Assembly (NCBI GenBank): GCA_937900285.1
Contig: CALCEM010000050.1
Span: forward strand, 1-7,755
Length of the DNA: 7,755 bases
Origin: an uncultured Fretibacterium sp.
Lineage (GTDB): Bacteria > Synergistota > Synergistia > Synergistales > Aminobacteriaceae
Direction: 5' to 3'
The notes under the pieces: model-generated
What the model saw: the letters and a program-made list of their open reading frames with translations, nothing else
Databases searched by the model: none
Told to the model about the DNA's origin: nothing
Program-made: the position numbers and the translations under genes
Part shown: positions 6,822 to 7,755 of the stretch, in pieces
Position numbering within the stretch: position 1 is the stretch's first letter
How the letters are laid out: each line of letters opens with the position of its first letter

Positions 6822-7223
6822 ATGAGTGGCATTTATGGTATTCATCACGTATGCATTCATACTCCTGAGATAGAAAAATCTATTAAATTTTATCGAGACG
6901 TTATAGGCTTTCATATTATTGGGCGTGAAACTTGTGATTTTGGTGAATACGCCATGATGAAATTAAACGATTCTCTACTTGAAATAATTCAGCCGAACGA
7001 ACAAACTAAAAATAGTTTTGGCAATAAAGGTTCAATTAATCATATTGGTTTAGCAGTGCAGGGCATCGAAGATGTTTGGGATGAGTTGCGCGCGAAAAAA
7101 ATACCTCTTTTGTCAAAAGAAATTGAGGACGATGATGCTCCGATGGGTGGTTTACGTGTTATACAACTGCTGGGACCTAGTCAAGAACATTTGAATTTAT
7201 ATGAGTGGAAACGAAAATTTTAA
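6822..7223 (+). CDS. VOC superfamily (glyoxalase/bleomycin-resistance fold) protein
   Basis: This is a small cytoplasmic protein of 133 residues with two paired beta-alpha-beta-beta-beta modules. The superfamily includes lactoylglutathione lyase, methylmalonyl-CoA epimerase and ring-cleaving dioxygenases; the reaction here is unknown. The first module opens with GIHHVCIHTPEIEKSIKFY (6-24) and the second with INHIGLAVQGIEDVWDEL (72-89). Likely metal ligands are His9, Glu54 (LLEIIQP) and His74. The fourth ligand is usually the Glu of a DPxGxxxEL motif, but here the stretch is GPSQEHLNLYEW and Asn125 sits at that position; Glu128 might substitute. The ATG at 6807 would add five residues, but the Shine-Dalgarno favours 6822. 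It follows the transporter by about 100 bases with no clear terminator between, so co-transcription is possible. Confidence 0.88.
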   Translation: MSGIYGIHHVCIHTPEIEKSIKFYRDVIGFHIIGRETCDFGEYAMMKLNDSLLEIIQPNEQTKNSFGNKGSINHIGLAVQGIEDVWDELRAKKIPLLSKEIEDDDAPMGGLRVIQLLGPSQEHLNLYEWKRKF

Positions 7224-7271
7224 ATTAAATTTATTATTTTATTTTATGCATCAACATTTTATAAAATACGC

Positions 7272-7318
7272 AAAGTCCTCACAGTTAATTTTTTTGTGGG
7301 GATTTTACTTTTATTTTT
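7272..7318 (+). terminator. Rho-independent terminator after the VOC gene
   Basis: Bases 7272-7283 pair with 7295-7306 to give a 12-bp stem (core TCCTCACA/TGTGGGGA, two wobble pairs) with an 11-base loop, followed by a thymine-rich tail to about 7317. It is the only convincing terminator downstream of the transporter genes, so it probably closes that whole transcript. It sits directly beyond the 3' end of the minus-strand tRNA and may also help stop that transcript, although the tail in that direction is weak. Confidence 0.8.
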
Positions 7319-7321
7319 AAA

Positions 7322-7397
7322 TGGTGGAGCTGAGGAGATTCGAACTCCCGGCCTCTTCCGTGCGAGGGAAGCGCACTCCCAACTGTGCCACAGCCCC
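7322..7397 (-). tRNA. tRNA-Ala (anticodon CGC)
   Basis: Read on the minus strand, 76 bases fold into a complete cloverleaf. The acceptor stem is GGGGCTG/CAGCTCC with the G3-U70 wobble pair that marks alanine tRNAs. The D arm is GCAC/GTGC with an AGTTGGGA loop. The anticodon stem is CTTCC/GGAAG with loop CTCGCAC, placing anticodon CGC at 7364-7362 (reads GCG). The T arm is GGGAG, TTCGAAT, CTCCT. Discriminator A73 is followed by an encoded CCA end. It is the only clear feature on the minus strand and has its own promoter. GCG is expected to be a minor alanine codon in an AT-rich genome, so this is likely a secondary alanine tRNA. Confidence 0.97.
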
Positions 7398-7418
7398 ATT
7401 AAATTAAACAGCCTGTAA

Positions 7419-7447
7419 ATTTTAAATCCGAGTATTAATCTTGTCAA
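7419..7447 (-). promoter_or_regulatory. Sigma-70 promoter of tRNA-Ala
   Basis: On the minus strand a perfect TTGACA (7447-7442) is followed after exactly 17 bases by TAAAAT (7424-7419), five of six to the -10 consensus. Transcription would begin near 7412, about 15 bases before the mature tRNA 5' end at 7397. It is the best promoter in the window and fits the strong expression expected of a tRNA. Confidence 0.8.
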
Positions 7448-7470
7448 ATTTGGACTTATTAATGCATAAA
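7441..7470 (+). promoter_or_regulatory. Candidate promoter of the YrbL-like gene
   Basis: TTGTCA (7441-7446, five of six) is followed after 18 bases by CATAAA (7465-7470, four of six). The -35 shares five bases with the opposite-strand -35 of the tRNA promoter, so the two would compete for polymerase. An alternative -10 is the GATACT/TACTAT stretch at 7485-7492. The match is modest, but a promoter is needed here because the gene lies divergent to the tRNA and behind a terminator. Confidence 0.3.
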
Positions 7471-7516
7471 TTATTTTATTGTGCGATACTATGCGCAAAA
7501 ATTAAAGGTGGACAAC

Positions 7517-7755
7517 ATGAATTTAAATTTAAAAAAATTTATTGGGCGGGGATGTTCCAGAAAATGTTATATACATCCTGAAAATGATAATTTGTGCGTG
7601 AAAATCGCTCTTAAAAATAATAAAAATAATAAAAATAATAAATTTGTTGAGCGCGAAATGCTTAGAGAAATCGGCGTATATATGCGCATTAAAAATTTTT
7701 TGCCTGGACATGTCGCAAAAATTTATAAAAATTTAATACGTATAAATACTAAGGG
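7517..7755 (+). CDS. YrbL-like (PhoP regulatory network YrbL family) protein, 3' end outside the window
   Basis: Eighty codons are present (the last partial) and no stop occurs before the edge. The start has AAAGGTGG at 7504-7511, five bases upstream. The N-terminus IGRGCSRKCYIHPENDNLCVKI (9-30) matches E. coli YrbL (GTGRHRKCYAHPEDAQRCIKI) closely, and the following EREMLREIGVYMRI (45-58) matches its next helix. The family looks kinase-like, with a glycine-rich strand, a lysine (Lys29) and a conserved Glu helix, but no activity is established that I know of. In E. coli the gene is controlled by PhoP and BasR; no such regulator or site is visible here. Between the two conserved blocks sit three perfect copies of Lys-Asn-Asn (33-41). 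The protein would be about 200 residues if complete. Confidence 0.8.
   Translation, partial: MNLNLKKFIGRGCSRKCYIHPENDNLCVKIALKNNKNNKNNKFVEREMLREIGVYMRIKNFLPGHVAKIYKNLIRINTK
7613..7642 (+). repeat. In-frame 9-bp tandem repeat (AAAAATAAT x3)
   Basis: Three perfect copies of AAAAATAAT span 7613-7639, followed by one more AAA codon. They encode Lys-Asn-Asn three times inside the YrbL-like gene. The unit is a multiple of three, so copy-number change would lengthen or shorten a loop without breaking the frame. Confidence 0.9.

Noticed and set aside
6654..6914. Minus-strand open frame across the binding-protein/VOC intergenic region
   Set aside because: It runs through the intergenic hairpin and into both neighbours, and its Ile/Asn/Tyr-rich product has no recognisable domain.
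7256..7267. Perfect palindrome ATTTTATAAAAT before the terminator
   Set aside because: It is composed only of A and T in AT-rich DNA, so it is expected by chance, and nothing nearby suggests an operator.
7259..7498. 79-residue minus-strand open frame spanning the tRNA
   Set aside because: Its middle (ARKRPGVRISSAPP) is the typical accidental translation of a tRNA gene, and it also crosses the tRNA promoter and a terminator.
7529..7711. 60-residue minus-strand open frame at the right edge
   Set aside because: It is antisense to the YrbL-like gene, and its repeated IIF residues are just the reverse reading of the 9-bp repeat.

Overview
The window is AT-rich bacterial DNA, densely coded and almost entirely on the plus strand. 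The organism cannot be fixed from the sequence. The sugar-binding protein has a plain signal-peptidase-I leader with no lipobox, which suggests a diderm (two-membrane) cell with a periplasm. The gene types (class II fumarase, RlmD-type methyltransferase, YrbL-like protein, transporter) would fit a low-GC anaerobe such as a member of the Synergistota, but that placement is a guess.

Layout. (1) Positions 1-75 hold the last 24 codons of an unidentified upstream gene. (2) 102-2802 hold fumarase (fumC) and an overlapping 23S rRNA m5U methyltransferase (RlmD/RumA family), closed by an intrinsic terminator at about 2810-2858. (3) 2983-6716 hold a complete sugar ABC importer of the ribose/galactose class in the order ATPase, permease, periplasmic binding protein. 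A strong mRNA hairpin sits just ahead of the binding-protein gene. (4) A small VOC (glyoxalase-fold) gene follows at 6822-7223 after a second hairpin and ends at a good terminator (7272-7318). (5) A tRNA-Ala(CGC) gene lies on the minus strand (7322-7397) behind a near-consensus promoter. (6) A YrbL-like gene starts at 7517 and runs off the right edge.

How the genes work together. Fumarase is a central-carbon enzyme and the methyltransferase modifies ribosomal RNA. They share a transcript but no obvious pathway. The importer is self-contained: a twin-domain ATPase, one permease that would dimerise, and one secreted binding protein. No sugar kinase, isomerase or regulator lies beside it, so the substrate is open. 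Its binding pocket keeps several ribose-type positions but appears to lose two arginines. The VOC gene may be read through from the importer because no terminator separates them.

I see no CRISPR array, insertion sequence, phage gene or toxin/defence module, and no strong case for a wholly new system. The points most worth a second look are the methyltransferase start (possibly CTG, with its Shine-Dalgarno inside fumC), the two intergenic hairpins around the binding-protein gene, the insertion in the binding protein, and the in-frame 9-bp repeat in the YrbL-like gene.
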